Positions 1-8,765 of a stretch of 64,000 bases of DNA are shown piece by piece. This DNA is from Sphingomonas palmae (GTDB lineage Bacteria; Pseudomonadota; Alphaproteobacteria; Sphingomonadales; Sphingomonadaceae), in NCBI RefSeq assembly GCF_900109565.1, contig NZ_FNZZ01000002.1, forward strand, positions 558,001-622,000, given 5' to 3'. The notes under the pieces are model-generated. The model did not search any database and had not been told where the DNA came from. It was given only the letters and a program-made list of their open reading frames with translations. The first letter of the stretch is position 1. Every line of letters starts with the position of its first letter. A program made the position numbers and the translations under genes.

Positions 1-1062
1 CACGATCTGCCCGTAGGCATCATGCTGGATCTGCTCGGCCGCCTGGTTGCCGACGCGCACCGGCCCCATGCCGCGATAGCCCGGCAGCTGCGGCGCGACA
101 CGTTCTGGCAGATGCGCCTCGCCGAGGACGCCATAGAGCGGCTGTATGTGACCGTCGTCCTCACCATTCCCCGCGGCATCGACGATGTTGCGCAAATAAC
201 CGAGATAGCCCTCGAGCACGTCGAGCGCGCCCAACCGATTGAGCGCCTGCACCGTGTAATAAGCGTCGCGGATCCAGCAGTAGCGATAGTCCCAGTTGCG
301 CTCCGATCCCGCATGTTCGGGCACCGAAGTGGTCAGCGCCGCGACGATCGCGCCCGTCTCCTCGTGCTGGCACAATTTCAACGTGATCGCGCAGCGGATC
401 ACGACCTCCTGCCACTCGAGCGGCACGGCGAGGCCGCGCACCCATTGCTGCCACTCCGCCACCGTGTCGTGCAGCATCAGGTCGAGCGTGCTGGCGAAAT
501 CGCCAGCGAAACTCTCGTCGGGACCGAGGAAGAAATGCAGCGGGCGCTCGACCCGGAACGAGCGCTCCTGCTGCACCATGCCGATCGGCGCGTTGGTGGT
601 CAGCCGCATTGCCAGCGCGTCGAGCAGGAAGCGGACGTGGTTCGACCCGCCGACCTGCTCGCGGCACGTTCCACCCCAGCCGCAGGTCGGGCGCAGCCGC
701 ATCTTGAGCCGCGGACTGCCCGAGATCGGGCGGACGATCCGCGCGAAGGCGACCGGGCGGTAGGTGCGCCCGGTGCGTTCGAAGCGCGGGCAGAAATCGG
801 TCACCTCGATCACGCCGCCGTGCGCGTCGGTGTGGCGCGAGACGAGCACGGGCGTGTTGCGGACGTAATGCTGCTCGACCGAGACGGAGTCCTCGACCGC
901 AATCTCCCAGTATCCGCCCTCCGGCGCGTCGCCGCCGAGCAGTGCGGAGAACAGCGGGTCGCCGTCGACGCGCGGCACGCATCCCCAGACGAAGCGCCCG
1001 GCGCGGTCGATCAGCGCGCTGACCTGGCAATTTCCGATCGGCCAAAGATCGAGGTCGCTCAT
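1..1062 (-). CDS. Glycoside hydrolase family 15 protein (3' end outside window)
   Basis: The reading frame is open from an ATG at 1062 to the window edge, giving the first 354 residues. The stretch NWDYRYCWIRDAYYT near residues 252-268 is the signature of the GH15 (alpha/alpha)6 barrel (glucoamylase/trehalase type). The N-terminal ~240 residues match the beta-sandwich domain that precedes the barrel in bacterial GH15 enzymes. The ATG overlaps the otsB stop (ATGA), so the two are translationally coupled. GH15 genes commonly lie between otsB and otsA, and otsA would lie beyond the left edge. The likely role is cytoplasmic hydrolysis of trehalose or an alpha-glucan. The substrate cannot be read from the sequence. 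Confidence 0.9.
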   Translation of the reverse strand, partial: MSDLDLWPIGNCQVSALIDRAGRFVWGCVPRVDGDPLFSALLGGDAPEGGYWEIAVEDSVSVEQHYVRNTPVLVSRHTDAHGGVIEVTDFCPRFERTGRTYRPVAFARIVRPISGSPRLKMRLRPTCGWGGTCREQVGGSNHVRFLLDALAMRLTTNAPIGMVQQERSFRVERPLHFFLGPDESFAGDFASTLDLMLHDTVAEWQQWVRGLAVPLEWQEVVIRCAITLKLCQHEETGAIVAALTTSVPEHAGSERNWDYRYCWIRDAYYTVQALNRLGALDVLEGYLGYLRNIVDAAGNGEDDGHIQPLYGVLGEAHLPERVAPQLPGYRGMGPVRVGNQAAEQIQHDAYGQIV

Positions 1063-1805
1063 GCCAGCGCCTCCGCGCCGCGGCGCAGCCACGCAAGCGC
1101 GGCGGGCACATCGTCGAGGCGGTAGCGCGCATGCGTGTCGCGCGCCGGCCCGACCAGGATGCCAGCGCCACCCAGTTCACATGCGGCGGCGAACGCCGCC
1201 TCGTCGGTTACGTCATCCCCCATGAACACAGGACGCGTGGCAGCGCGTCCGGGTTCCGCCATCAATGCTTTCAACGCGCTACCCTTGTCGCCGCCGCGCA
1301 AACGTAGCTCTGCGACCATCTTACCCAGTTGCAGGTGCAGGCCGTGCCGGTCGGCCAATGCGGCGGCGAGCGCGCGCGCGTCGGCCTCCTGTTCGGGTGC
1401 CTGTCGATAGTGGAGCCCGACCCCGAACGGCTTGTCCTCGACCAGCACGCCCGGCCGGTCGCGGGCGAAGTCGTTGAGCGCAGCAAGAGCGGCATCGACG
1501 CCCTCCGTCCGTGCGGGGACGACCGGCGGCTTACCCGCCGCGGCGATCTCCAGCCCGTGGCTGCCCGCCACCGTCAGTGTGACCGGATCGAGCATCGCGG
1601 CGATCTCCGCCACCGAACGCCCGCTGACGATCGCGACGCGTCCGTCCAGCCGCTGATAAAGGTCATGCAGCAGCTGCCTGAGCGTGTCCGACACCTCTAC
1701 CGCATCGGGTGTCGCCGCAATCTCCACCAGCGTGCCATCGAAATCGAGGAACAGGCTGGCGTTCAGCAGCAGGTCGGCGGGCGGCGGCGGCAGCGTATCG
1801 GACAT
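1059..1805 (-). CDS. otsB: Trehalose-6-phosphate phosphatase
   Basis: It dephosphorylates trehalose 6-phosphate to trehalose in the cytoplasm, the second step of the OtsA/OtsB route. HAD motif I, DFDGT, lies at residues 21-25 (D21 nucleophile, D23 acid/base), and the late acidic motif GDDVTDEAAF, which binds Mg, lies near residue 200. The 248-residue length fits OtsB. I chose the ATG at 1805 because the upstream extension (ATG at 1841) adds 12 Arg/Ala-rich residues without family resemblance. Neither start has a strong Shine-Dalgarno sequence. The stop overlaps the start of the GH15 gene by 4 bases. Confidence 0.92.
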   Translation of the reverse strand: MSDTLPPPPADLLLNASLFLDFDGTLVEIAATPDAVEVSDTLRQLLHDLYQRLDGRVAIVSGRSVAEIAAMLDPVTLTVAGSHGLEIAAAGKPPVVPARTEGVDAALAALNDFARDRPGVLVEDKPFGVGLHYRQAPEQEADARALAAALADRHGLHLQLGKMVAELRLRGGDKGSALKALMAEPGRAATRPVFMGDDVTDEAAFAAACELGGAGILVGPARDTHARYRLDDVPAALAWLRRGAEALA

Positions 1806-1873
1806 GCGCCGCGCCGTGGCGGCTTCGCATGGACGGCGCAAGCCGGCTCTTGCGACCGCCCGCTCAGATCAGG

Positions 1874-2602
1874 TCAGGCGGGCTCCGCGAAGCACAGGAT
1901 CGACACGCCGATCGGCATCGGCACGCGACCGACCAGGTGCCGCTCGACGCGGAAGATGCGCTCGAACAGCGCGTTCACCGGCGCGGCGGGGGGCGAGTCG
2001 TCGCTGTCGTCGCGCCCGGTCAGCCGCCCCGCGATCCGCGCGGCGGCGGCGAGCGGGAACAGGATCGAGTTGAAGTAACCGAGCTTGCGCGGGCGCAGCC
2101 CTGCCGCACGAATTGCCGCCGCCAGCGTCTTCTTGGAATAACGCCGCTCATGATGGTTGACGACGTCGTGCGCGCTCCACATCCACTGGTGCGCAGGGAC
2201 CGCGATCAGGATCTTGCCACCCGGTGCCAGGCATTCGCGCATGGCCTTCAGCGCACCAACGTCGTCGGCGATGTGTTCGACAACGTCGAGCACCGCGACC
2301 ATGTCGTATTTGCCTCGCTCGACACCCGGCAGCACCGGCAGCGGCGCGTCGCCGACTGGCTTCCCCAGCCGTGCGCTGGCGATGTCGCGCGCGGCGGGAT
2401 CGATCTCGATCGCGTCGACCTGCCCGAACTGCGACAGCATCGGCAGATTGTGCCCCGTGCCGCAGCCAATCTCCAATATGCGAGCGACCTTGGGCAGATG
2501 CCCCTCGCGCGTCACATAGTCGGACAGGATGTCGCGACGCGCACGGTACCACCAATGGGTAGAATCATGCTCGGCCATGCGGTCGTAGACGCGGCGATCC
2601 AT
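1874..2602 (-). CDS. Class I SAM-dependent methyltransferase
   Basis: It is a 242-residue protein with the Rossmann SAM-binding motif ILEIGCGTGHNLPML near residues 34-48, an acidic residue after strand 2 (IEIDP) and a motif-II region DVVEHI. The family methylates small molecules or glycan/lipid intermediates, and the substrate is unknown. The start at ATG 2602 overlaps the stop of the gtrA gene (ATGA), so it is co-translated with a membrane flippase-like protein. That context suggests a surface-polysaccharide or polyprenyl-glycan role (inference). A longer upstream reading frame exists but is only the antisense-like extension through gtrA and is not coding. Confidence 0.85.
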   Translation of the reverse strand: MDRRVYDRMAEHDSTHWWYRARRDILSDYVTREGHLPKVARILEIGCGTGHNLPMLSQFGQVDAIEIDPAARDIASARLGKPVGDAPLPVLPGVERGKYDMVAVLDVVEHIADDVGALKAMRECLAPGGKILIAVPAHQWMWSAHDVVNHHERRYSKKTLAAAIRAAGLRPRKLGYFNSILFPLAAAARIAGRLTGRDDSDDSPPAAPVNALFERIFRVERHLVGRVPMPIGVSILCFAEPA

Positions 2603-3051
2603 CAGACGAACACCAGATATTTGTTGAGAAGAAAGGTCACGATCGTCGCCAGCGCGACCGCGGGCAACAGCGGCACCCAGGGTGCGAGGCCGAGATGCGC
2701 GGTGCCGATCCAGGTGACCAGCGCGTTCAGCGCCATGCCGCTCGCCTGCACGCCGACGAATTTCAGCTGCTGTGCCGGACCCGACGAATGCGCCCCTTGC
2801 CCTTTGAAGCTCCAGCGGCTGTGCAGGAAGAACCCGCACGTCACCGCGACCAGAAACGACGGCGGCACCGCCCAGACGGCCTCGGCGCGCGGCAGCACCC
2901 ACGCGGTCAGCGGCAGGTAGACCGCCGAGTAGATCAGCGTCGAGATGCCACCGGCGATGCCGAAGCGGACGAGTTGCCAGAACGCCTCGCGCTGGCTCTC
3001 GCCGCGTCCGTTCCACCCATCGTTCAACCGGTCCGTGCCCGCCGTCACCAT
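2602..3051 (-). CDS. GtrA-like membrane protein
   Basis: It is a 149-residue protein with four predicted membrane helices (roughly residues 27-47, 60-78, 100-118 and 122-142) and the family-typical start of helix 1, FGIAGGISTLIY. GtrA-family proteins are thought to move undecaprenyl-phosphate-linked sugars across the inner membrane or to support their glycosyltransferases. It precedes and overlaps the methyltransferase gene. It diverges from the GT-C-like membrane protein at 3126, and the 74-bp gap between them must hold both promoters. This supports a shared cell-envelope glycan role. Confidence 0.85.
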   Translation of the reverse strand: MVTAGTDRLNDGWNGRGESQREAFWQLVRFGIAGGISTLIYSAVYLPLTAWVLPRAEAVWAVPPSFLVAVTCGFFLHSRWSFKGQGAHSSGPAQQLKFVGVQASGMALNALVTWIGTAHLGLAPWVPLLPAVALATIVTFLLNKYLVFV

Positions 3052-3125
3052 CTTGCCCTTTGCGCTGCCCCGCGTCAGGAGCGCGGCGGCGGCCGTACTA
3101 GCTCGCGCGCGATGAAGGAAGCGTT

Positions 3126-4961
3126 TTGACCATCTCGATCCGTTCGCTGCTCCATCGGCCGACCGCGGCTCACCCGCTGATCGACCATCCGTTGGTCAAG
3201 CGCGGCGCGGTGGTCCTCGACCGTCGCTGGATCAACCTGACGCTGATCGCCTGGATCTTCATCGCCGCCTGGTACATCGGCCAGCGCTGGACCGCGATCC
3301 AGTGGCTGAGCCTGGGCGACACCGACGACAACATGCGATTGATGCAGGTGCGCGCGCTGCTCGCCGGGCAGGGCTGGTTCGACCTGACCAATTACCGCCT
3401 GAACCCGCCCACTGGCTTCAACATCCACTGGAGCCGGCTGGTCGACCTGCCGATCGTCGCGCTGATCCTGCTGTTGCGGCCGTTCGTCGGCAATGCCGAG
3501 GCGGAGCGGCTGGCGTGCGGCATCGCGCCGCTGATCCCCTTGTCGCTCGCGCTGATCGGGCTGGGCGCGACCGTGCGCCGGCTGGTGTCGTCGCTCGCCT
3601 GGCCGCTCGCGATCGCGGTGGTGCTGGTCACCAACGTCGCGCTCGGCATGTACATGCCCGACCGGATCGACCACCACGGCTGGCAGCTCGCGATGCTGTG
3701 CCTGACCGTCGCGGGCCTGTGCGACCCGCGCGATGCGCGCGGCGGCGTGATCGTCGGACTGGCGAGCGCCTATTCGCTGTCGATCGGGCTCGAGCTGCTG
3801 CCTTATGCCGCGATGGCGGGCGCGATCATCGCGCTTCGCTGGATGTGGGACGCGGGCGAGCGCACCCGGCTCGCCGCCTATGCGCTATCGCTCGGCGGCG
3901 GTACCGCAGCGGGGTTCGCGGGCTTCGCATCCTACGCCAACCGGGTGATGCGCTGCGACGCGCTGACGCCGGTGTACCTCTCAACGGTAGTGGTCGCCTC
4001 GGCGCTGCTGCTCGCGCTCGCTTTCTGGTCGCCGCGCCGGCGGGGCGTCCGCATCGCTGCCGCGCTGGTCGCGGGCGGGATCGTCGCCGCTTTCTTCGCG
4101 CTCGCCTTTCCACAGTGCCTCGGCCGGCCCGAACAGGTCTCGCCCGAACTCTACACCAGCTGGCTCGCCAACGTGCGCGAGGCCAAACCGATCTACAAGC
4201 ATCCGCTGCGCAGCGCCGCGCCGATCGTCGCACTGCCGATCATCGGATTGCTGGGCGCATTGTTCGCGACCTGGCGTGCGCGCCGCACGCCTTCGCTGCT
4301 CGGCTGGACCTGCGTCGCGCTGTTCACCGCCTTCTCCTGCCTGATGCTATTGTGGCAGGCGCGCGCGGGACCCGCCGCGCAGCTGATGGCAGTGCCCGGC
4401 GCGGTCGCGCTCGCGATCGCGATGCTGCCGTGGATCGCCGGGCCGCGCTGGTGGCCGGCGAAGCTCGCCGCCGCCGCAATGACCTACGTACTCGTCTCGG
4501 GCTGGTTCATGACGCTCGCGGTCCGCTACCTGCCGATCGATCGACCCAACGCCTATGTCACCCGCGTCAATCGCGCGACCGGGCGGTGTTTGACGATCCC
4601 CGCGATGCAGCCGCTGAACGCTATCCCTGCGCAAACGGTGTTCACCTTCGTCGACCTCGGTCCGCGGCTCATCACGCTGACGCACCACGACGCAATCGCG
4701 GGGCCGTACCACCGCAACGGCGACGCGATCCTCGACGTCCAGCACGCCTTCAGCCGATCGCCGGAGGAGGCACGCGCGATCATGAAGCGTCACGGCGCGA
4801 CGCTGCTGCTCGTCTGCCCCAACATGGCCGAATCGACCAACTACCGCGCCAAGGCGAAGAACGGCTTCTACGACCAGCTGGCGCACGGCAAGGCATTCAG
4901 CTGGCTTGATCCGGTGCCGCTGCCGGCCAAGTCACCGTTCCGAGCGTTCCGGATCGGCTAG
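3126..4961 (+). CDS. Polytopic membrane protein, GT-C glycosyltransferase-like
   Basis: It is a 611-residue protein with about 11-13 hydrophobic helices and a soluble C-terminal tail of ~150 residues. After helix 1 comes an acidic extracytoplasmic loop, SLGDTDDNMRLMQVRALL, resembling the first-loop Asp motif of GT-C enzymes (STT3/PMT type) that use polyprenyl-phosphate sugars. Proteins like this recur in sphingomonads, often without a function or mislabelled as AcrB-type. The start is TTG at 3126, supported by AAGGAAG about 6 bases upstream; no ATG fits. It diverges from gtrA/methyltransferase. Assignment to GT-C is inference from topology and the acidic loop. Confidence 0.6.
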   Translation: MTISIRSLLHRPTAAHPLIDHPLVKRGAVVLDRRWINLTLIAWIFIAAWYIGQRWTAIQWLSLGDTDDNMRLMQVRALLAGQGWFDLTNYRLNPPTGFNIHWSRLVDLPIVALILLLRPFVGNAEAERLACGIAPLIPLSLALIGLGATVRRLVSSLAWPLAIAVVLVTNVALGMYMPDRIDHHGWQLAMLCLTVAGLCDPRDARGGVIVGLASAYSLSIGLELLPYAAMAGAIIALRWMWDAGERTRLAAYALSLGGGTAAGFAGFASYANRVMRCDALTPVYLSTVVVASALLLALAFWSPRRRGVRIAAALVAGGIVAAFFALAFPQCLGRPEQVSPELYTSWLANVREAKPIYKHPLRSAAPIVALPIIGLLGALFATWRARRTPSLLGWTCVALFTAFSCLMLLWQARAGPAAQLMAVPGAVALAIAMLPWIAGPRWWPAKLAAAAMTYVLVSGWFMTLAVRYLPIDRPNAYVTRVNRATGRCLTIPAMQPLNAIPAQTVFTFVDLGPRLITLTHHDAIAGPYHRNGDAILDVQHAFSRSPEEARAIMKRHGATLLLVCPNMAESTNYRAKAKNGFYDQLAHGKAFSWLDPVPLPAKSPFRAFRIG

Positions 4962-4970
4962 GGGCCGGAT

Positions 4971-5225
4971 GTGGCGTACCGCGACGGATCGTCGTTCAAC
5001 TGGGACGTGATGGCGGCGATCTTGCTCGCAATCCCCGCGCTGTGCCTCTGGACGTTAATAGAAGTCGTCGGCGGCAGCCTGGCAGGCGAGGGAGTTGACG
5101 GGCCGTGCGGTGGGGGCTTCGCGAGATTTCTCCTCGGCGTCATTGTGATCGGCGCCGGCGCATCCGGCACCGGGTGGCTGATCAATCGTCTGATCGCCTT
5201 TGCCGGCCGCTTGCGACGCCGCTAG
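4971..5225 (+). CDS. Small membrane protein, unknown function
   Basis: It is an 84-residue reading frame from a GTG, 9 bases after the preceding stop. It has two hydrophobic segments (about residues 13-33 and 53-74) separated by a Gly-rich loop with one Cys, and a basic C-terminus (RLRRR). It probably shares a transcript with the GT-C-like gene. Its 3' end overlaps the convergent marC gene by 4 bases. I do not recognise a family. Two clean hydrophobic helices and positively charged ends argue for a real inner-membrane protein. Confidence 0.5.
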   Translation: MAYRDGSSFNWDVMAAILLAIPALCLWTLIEVVGGSLAGEGVDGPCGGGFARFLLGVIVIGAGASGTGWLINRLIAFAGRLRRR

Positions 5226-5842
5226 CGCAACTGCTCCATCACGCCGTCGATCACGAACTGCACCGCCAGCGCGGCGAGCAGCACGCCCAGGATCCGCGTC
5301 ACCACCGCCTCGATCTTCGCGCCCACCACGCGCATCAGCGGCCCGGCGGCGAGCAGCGCGACGAGCATCAGCGCGAGGTTGGCGAGCAGCGCGCCGAACA
5401 CCACCAGCGAGCGCTCGAACCCGTTGTTGCGCGCCATCAGCAGCATCACGGTCGCGATCGATCCCGGCCCTGCGATCATCGGCATCGCCATCGGAAAGAT
5501 CGACACGTCCTCGACCTCGGAGGTCGCCTGAACCTTGGCGGCGCGGTCCTCGCGGCGCTGGGTACGCTTCTCGAACACCATTTCGAGCGCGATCAGGAAC
5601 AGCATGATCCCACCCGCGATGCGGAAGCTGGCGAGCTCGATGCCGAGGCCGTGGAGCAGCGGCTCGCCGGCGAGTGCAAAGACGAGCAGGATGATCGCCG
5701 ACACAATCACCGCGCGCACCGCCATCGCGCGGCGGTGCGCCGCGGTCGCGCCTGCGGTCAGCCCGGCGAAGATCGGCGCGCAGCCCGGCGGATCGATCAC
5801 CACGAAGAAGGTGACGAACGAGGATACGAACAGCTCGAGCAT
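5222..5842 (-). CDS. marC: MarC family integral membrane protein
   Basis: It is a 206-residue protein with six predicted membrane helices. The opening region SFVTFFVVIDPPGCAPIF and the later MPMIAGPGSI are characteristic of the MarC/UPF0056 family (YchE, YhgN). The function of the family is not settled: E. coli marC was once linked to antibiotic resistance, but this was withdrawn. It may be an amino-acid or small-molecule exporter. It is transcribed after folD in the same direction with a 25-base gap, consistent with one transcript. Confidence 0.88.
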   Translation of the reverse strand: MLELFVSSFVTFFVVIDPPGCAPIFAGLTAGATAAHRRAMAVRAVIVSAIILLVFALAGEPLLHGLGIELASFRIAGGIMLFLIALEMVFEKRTQRREDRAAKVQATSEVEDVSIFPMAMPMIAGPGSIATVMLLMARNNGFERSLVVFGALLANLALMLVALLAAGPLMRVVGAKIEAVVTRILGVLLAALAVQFVIDGVMEQLR

Positions 5843-5867
5843 CAGCCGCGCTTCACCAGCGTTGCGC

Positions 5868-6737
5868 TCACAACGCGTCGTCCAGCGACACGCCCTCGCG
5901 ACGCGCGGCGGAGACGAGCGTGTTGCGCATCAAGACCGCGATCGTCATCGGACCGACCCCGCCCGGCACCGGCGTGATCGCGCCTGCCACATCGGCCACG
6001 GTCGGATCGACGTCGCCGACAAGCCCCGCATCGGTGCGATTGATGCCGACATCGATCACGCTTGCACCCGGCTTGATCCAGTCGGCCTTGACGAAACCGG
6101 GGATGCCGACCGCCGCGACGACGATATCGGCGCGGGCGACGTGCGCGAACAGGTCGCGCGTGCGGCTGTGCGTCATCGTCACGGTGCAGCTCTCCGCCAG
6201 CAGCAGCTGCCCCATCGGCTTGCCGACGATGTTCGACCGCCCGATCACCACCGCGTCCAGCCCGCTAAGGTTCGGGTGCACGTCCTTCAACAGCATCAGA
6301 CAACCGAGCGGCGTGCACGGCACGAACCCCGGCAGCCCGGTCGCAAGCCGCCCGGCGTTGACCGGGTGGAAGCCGTCGACGTCCTTGTCAGGATCGATCC
6401 GCGTGATGACGCGGCGCTCGTCGATGTGGCGTGGCAGCGGCAGCTGCACCAGGATGCCGTCGACTGCCGGATCGGCGTTCAACCGGTCGACCAGCGCGAT
6501 CAGTTCGTCCTCCGCCACGTCGGCCGACAGCCGGTGCTCGAAGCTCTCCATGCCCGCGGCGAGCGTCGCCTTGCCCTTGCTCCGGACGTAGACCGAGGAA
6601 GCGGGGTCCTCGCCGACAAGCACGACCGCCAACCCCGGCTTGCGCCCCGACGCGGCGACGACGCGCGCCACCTCGGCCGCCACCCGCGCGCGCAGTTTGC
6701 TTGCGAAATCCTTGCCGTCGATGATCCGTGCGCTCAT
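5868..6737 (-). CDS. folD: Bifunctional methylenetetrahydrofolate dehydrogenase/cyclohydrolase
   Basis: It interconverts 5,10-methylene-THF, 5,10-methenyl-THF and 10-formyl-THF with NADP+ in the cytosol. The YxxxK active site is Y50/K54 (YVRSK), followed by [10 protein letters not shown] and the C-terminal signature [14 protein letters not shown]. The 289-residue length is normal. A Rossmann NADP site follows [11 protein letters not shown]. It lies between yggT and marC on the same strand and is probably co-transcribed with them. Confidence 0.97.
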   Translation of the reverse strand: MSARIIDGKDFASKLRARVAAEVARVVAASGRKPGLAVVLVGEDPASSVYVRSKGKATLAAGMESFEHRLSADVAEDELIALVDRLNADPAVDGILVQLPLPRHIDERRVITRIDPDKDVDGFHPVNAGRLATGLPGFVPCTPLGCLMLLKDVHPNLSGLDAVVIGRSNIVGKPMGQLLLAESCTVTMTHSRTRDLFAHVARADIVVAAVGIPGFVKADWIKPGASVIDVGINRTDAGLVGDVDPTVADVAGAITPVPGGVGPMTIAVLMRNTLVSAARREGVSLDDAL

Positions 6738-6804
6738 GGCCCGGCTCCTTAGGGTCCAGCGGCCAGCTATGCCAGCGCCGCGATGCTCGGCGGCACTTGC
6801 GCGA

Positions 6805-7116
6805 TCAGAGCGCGCCGCCGCTCGCCATCGTGCTCGCCGCGACGTTGTTGAGGATGATGTTGGCGATCGCCATCAGCACCAGCACGATCATCGGCGCGAA
6901 GTCGATCCCGCTGGTGTTGGGCAAGCGGCGCCGGATCGGGCGATAGAGCGGGTCGGTCAACCGATCGAGCCCGTCATGGAGCGAGCGGATGAAGGGGCTC
7001 GACGTGTTGATGACGTTGAACACGATCAACAACGACAACACGAACTGGATGATGATCACCCACCACACGACGTTGAGCAGGACCTGCAGGATCTGGATAA
7101 TGGTCAGGATCAACAC
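6805..7116 (-). CDS. YggT family membrane protein
   Basis: It is a 103-residue protein with two YggT-type hydrophobic regions (about residues 5-32 and 75-96) flanking the conserved loop [22 protein letters not shown]. YggT proteins affect osmotic and ion homeostasis and in some bacteria septum placement; the biochemical role is unknown. In many alphaproteobacteria yggT, a DUF167 gene and folD form one unit. Here the 67 bases between yggT and folD hold no DUF167 gene. Confidence 0.9.
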   Translation of the reverse strand: MLILTIIQILQVLLNVVWWVIIIQFVLSLLIVFNVINTSSPFIRSLHDGLDRLTDPLYRPIRRRLPNTSGIDFAPMIVLVLMAIANIILNNVAASTMASGGAL

Positions 7117-7287
7117 GGGGGTTTCAACTCCGAACGGGGTGCGCCGGTCCTAGCCGATGCGGGCGCGGAGCGAAACGCCTTACGCGACGGCTGGCGAGCG
7201 GTTCCAAATGGGCCATCGCCATCTGAGCGACAAGTAACGACTTCAATCAGCAGACCGCGGCTTCTCCCCCGCTGGAACGAGAGCCAA

Positions 7288-7797
7288 TTAGCTACGCCGT
7301 ATGGCGCATCGCCTAAGCCAAGCGGTCGGCAAGACGTTGACTGCAACATTAGAAGGCAGCTCGTAGAAGTCCATCTCGCGATAGCTCCACGCATAAGGCT
7401 TACAGGACCGAAGTGCCGCAGCATGGAGCTCGAGCTGAAACTCAGCCGGCGCACTGCGGATCGATTGAAGAAACGAACGGTCGAGCGTTAAATCAGCGCC
7501 AAAGGTGCGCAAACGGCTCTTTCGAACGTAGTCAGCATACACTCCAATGAGGAGCACTGATATGATCATGACGCTGGCGACGTAGAATGGAACGCCAAAA
7601 GGCCGCAATTTACGTACTACAATCAGCGGAGCCAGGGCGATCGAGATCACCAGAACCCACAGTCGCCAGTGAAAACCAAGCCTGTCCGGCCATATCAACA
7701 AGTCTGCAAGCGGAGCGAAGACGTCACCGCACAATACAATTGCAGACAGGCAGTAAGAGGCAACGGCTAAGCCGATTATTCTTGCCCAGCTAATCAC
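7288..7797 (-). CDS. Hypothetical membrane protein
   Basis: It is a 169-residue frame starting at GTG 7797, with three likely membrane helices in the first ~90 residues and a soluble C-terminal part of ~80 residues. I recognise no domain. The coding stretch and the 170 bases downstream are clearly poorer in G+C than the neighbouring housekeeping genes, and codons ending in A/T are common. This suggests recent acquisition or a relaxed gene. It lies between yggT and argB. The reading frame may not be expressed. Confidence 0.45.
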   Translation of the reverse strand: MISWARIIGLAVASYCLSAIVLCGDVFAPLADLLIWPDRLGFHWRLWVLVISIALAPLIVVRKLRPFGVPFYVASVMIISVLLIGVYADYVRKSRLRTFGADLTLDRSFLQSIRSAPAEFQLELHAAALRSCKPYAWSYREMDFYELPSNVAVNVLPTAWLRRCAIRRS

Positions 7798-7821
7798 GAC
7801 TGATTGCTTTCCGGTCAGTCC

Positions 7822-8721
7822 TCACCCTCGCCGGATCAGCGTACCCGCACCGCGCTTCGTGAAGATTTCCAGCAGCATCGCATGGCGGATGCGGCCGTCG
7901 AGCACCACCGCCGCGTCGACGCCTGCCTCCACCGCGGCAACGCACGTTTCCAGTTTCGGGATCATGCCGCCGCTGATCGTGCCGTCGTCGCGCAGCGCCT
8001 TGACCTGCGCCGGGTTGAGGTCGGTCAGCAGCTCGCCCTGCTTGTCGAGGACGCCCGCCACATCGGTCAGCAGGAAGAAGCGCGCCGCGCCCAGCGCCGC
8101 GGCGATCGCGCCCGCCATCGTGTCGGCGTTGATGTTGTAGGTGTGCCCGTCTGCACCAATTCCAATCGGCGCGATCACCGGAATGATGCCGTCGGCGGAC
8201 AGCGTGTCGACGATGCGGCGGTCGACCGCGACCGGCTCGCCGACGAAGCCCAGATCGACGTGTCGCTCAATCCCCTGCAGCGGATCGGCGTTGCGGTTGC
8301 CGCCGACCTTTTCCGCCTGCACCAGCCCCGCGTCCTTGCCCGAGATGCCGACCGCGCGGCCGCCCGCGCGGCCGATCCAGCTGACGATTTCCTTGTTGAT
8401 CGATCCCGCCAGCACCATTTCCGCGATCCGCGCCGTCTCCGCATCGGTCACGCGCAGCCCGTCGACGAAGCGCGATTCGACGCCCAGCCGTTTCAGCATC
8501 GACCCGATCTGCGGCCCGCCGCCGTGGACCACCACCGGGTTGATGCCCACCGCCTTCAGCAGCACCACGTCCTCGGCGAAGTCGCGCTGTGCCTGTTGGT
8601 CGCCCATCGCGTGACCGCCATATTTCACGACGAAGGTCTTGCCGGCGTAGCGTTGCAGGTACGGCAGCGCCTCGACCAAAGTCTCGGCCTTGAGCGACGG
8701 TGTGAAGGTGGGTTCGGTCAT
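7822..8721 (-). CDS. argB: Acetylglutamate kinase
   Basis: It phosphorylates N-acetylglutamate in the second step of arginine synthesis. The 299-residue amino-acid-kinase fold shows the N-terminal phosphate-binding motif KYGGHAM, the GGGPQIG loop and the ATP-site region [20 protein letters not shown]. The start at ATG 8721 ([10 protein letters not shown]) is the family-like one. The longer upstream extension of this frame runs through the PepSY gene and is not coding. It is separated by 44 bases from the PepSY gene on the same strand. Confidence 0.96.
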   Translation of the reverse strand: MTEPTFTPSLKAETLVEALPYLQRYAGKTFVVKYGGHAMGDQQAQRDFAEDVVLLKAVGINPVVVHGGGPQIGSMLKRLGVESRFVDGLRVTDAETARIAEMVLAGSINKEIVSWIGRAGGRAVGISGKDAGLVQAEKVGGNRNADPLQGIERHVDLGFVGEPVAVDRRIVDTLSADGIIPVIAPIGIGADGHTYNINADTMAGAIAAALGAARFFLLTDVAGVLDKQGELLTDLNPAQVKALRDDGTISGGMIPKLETCVAAVEAGVDAAVVLDGRIRHAMLLEIFTKRGAGTLIRRG

Positions 8722-8765
8722 GGCTGCGCGCGATAGCGGCGGCGGCGCGATTGCGAAAGCACCCG

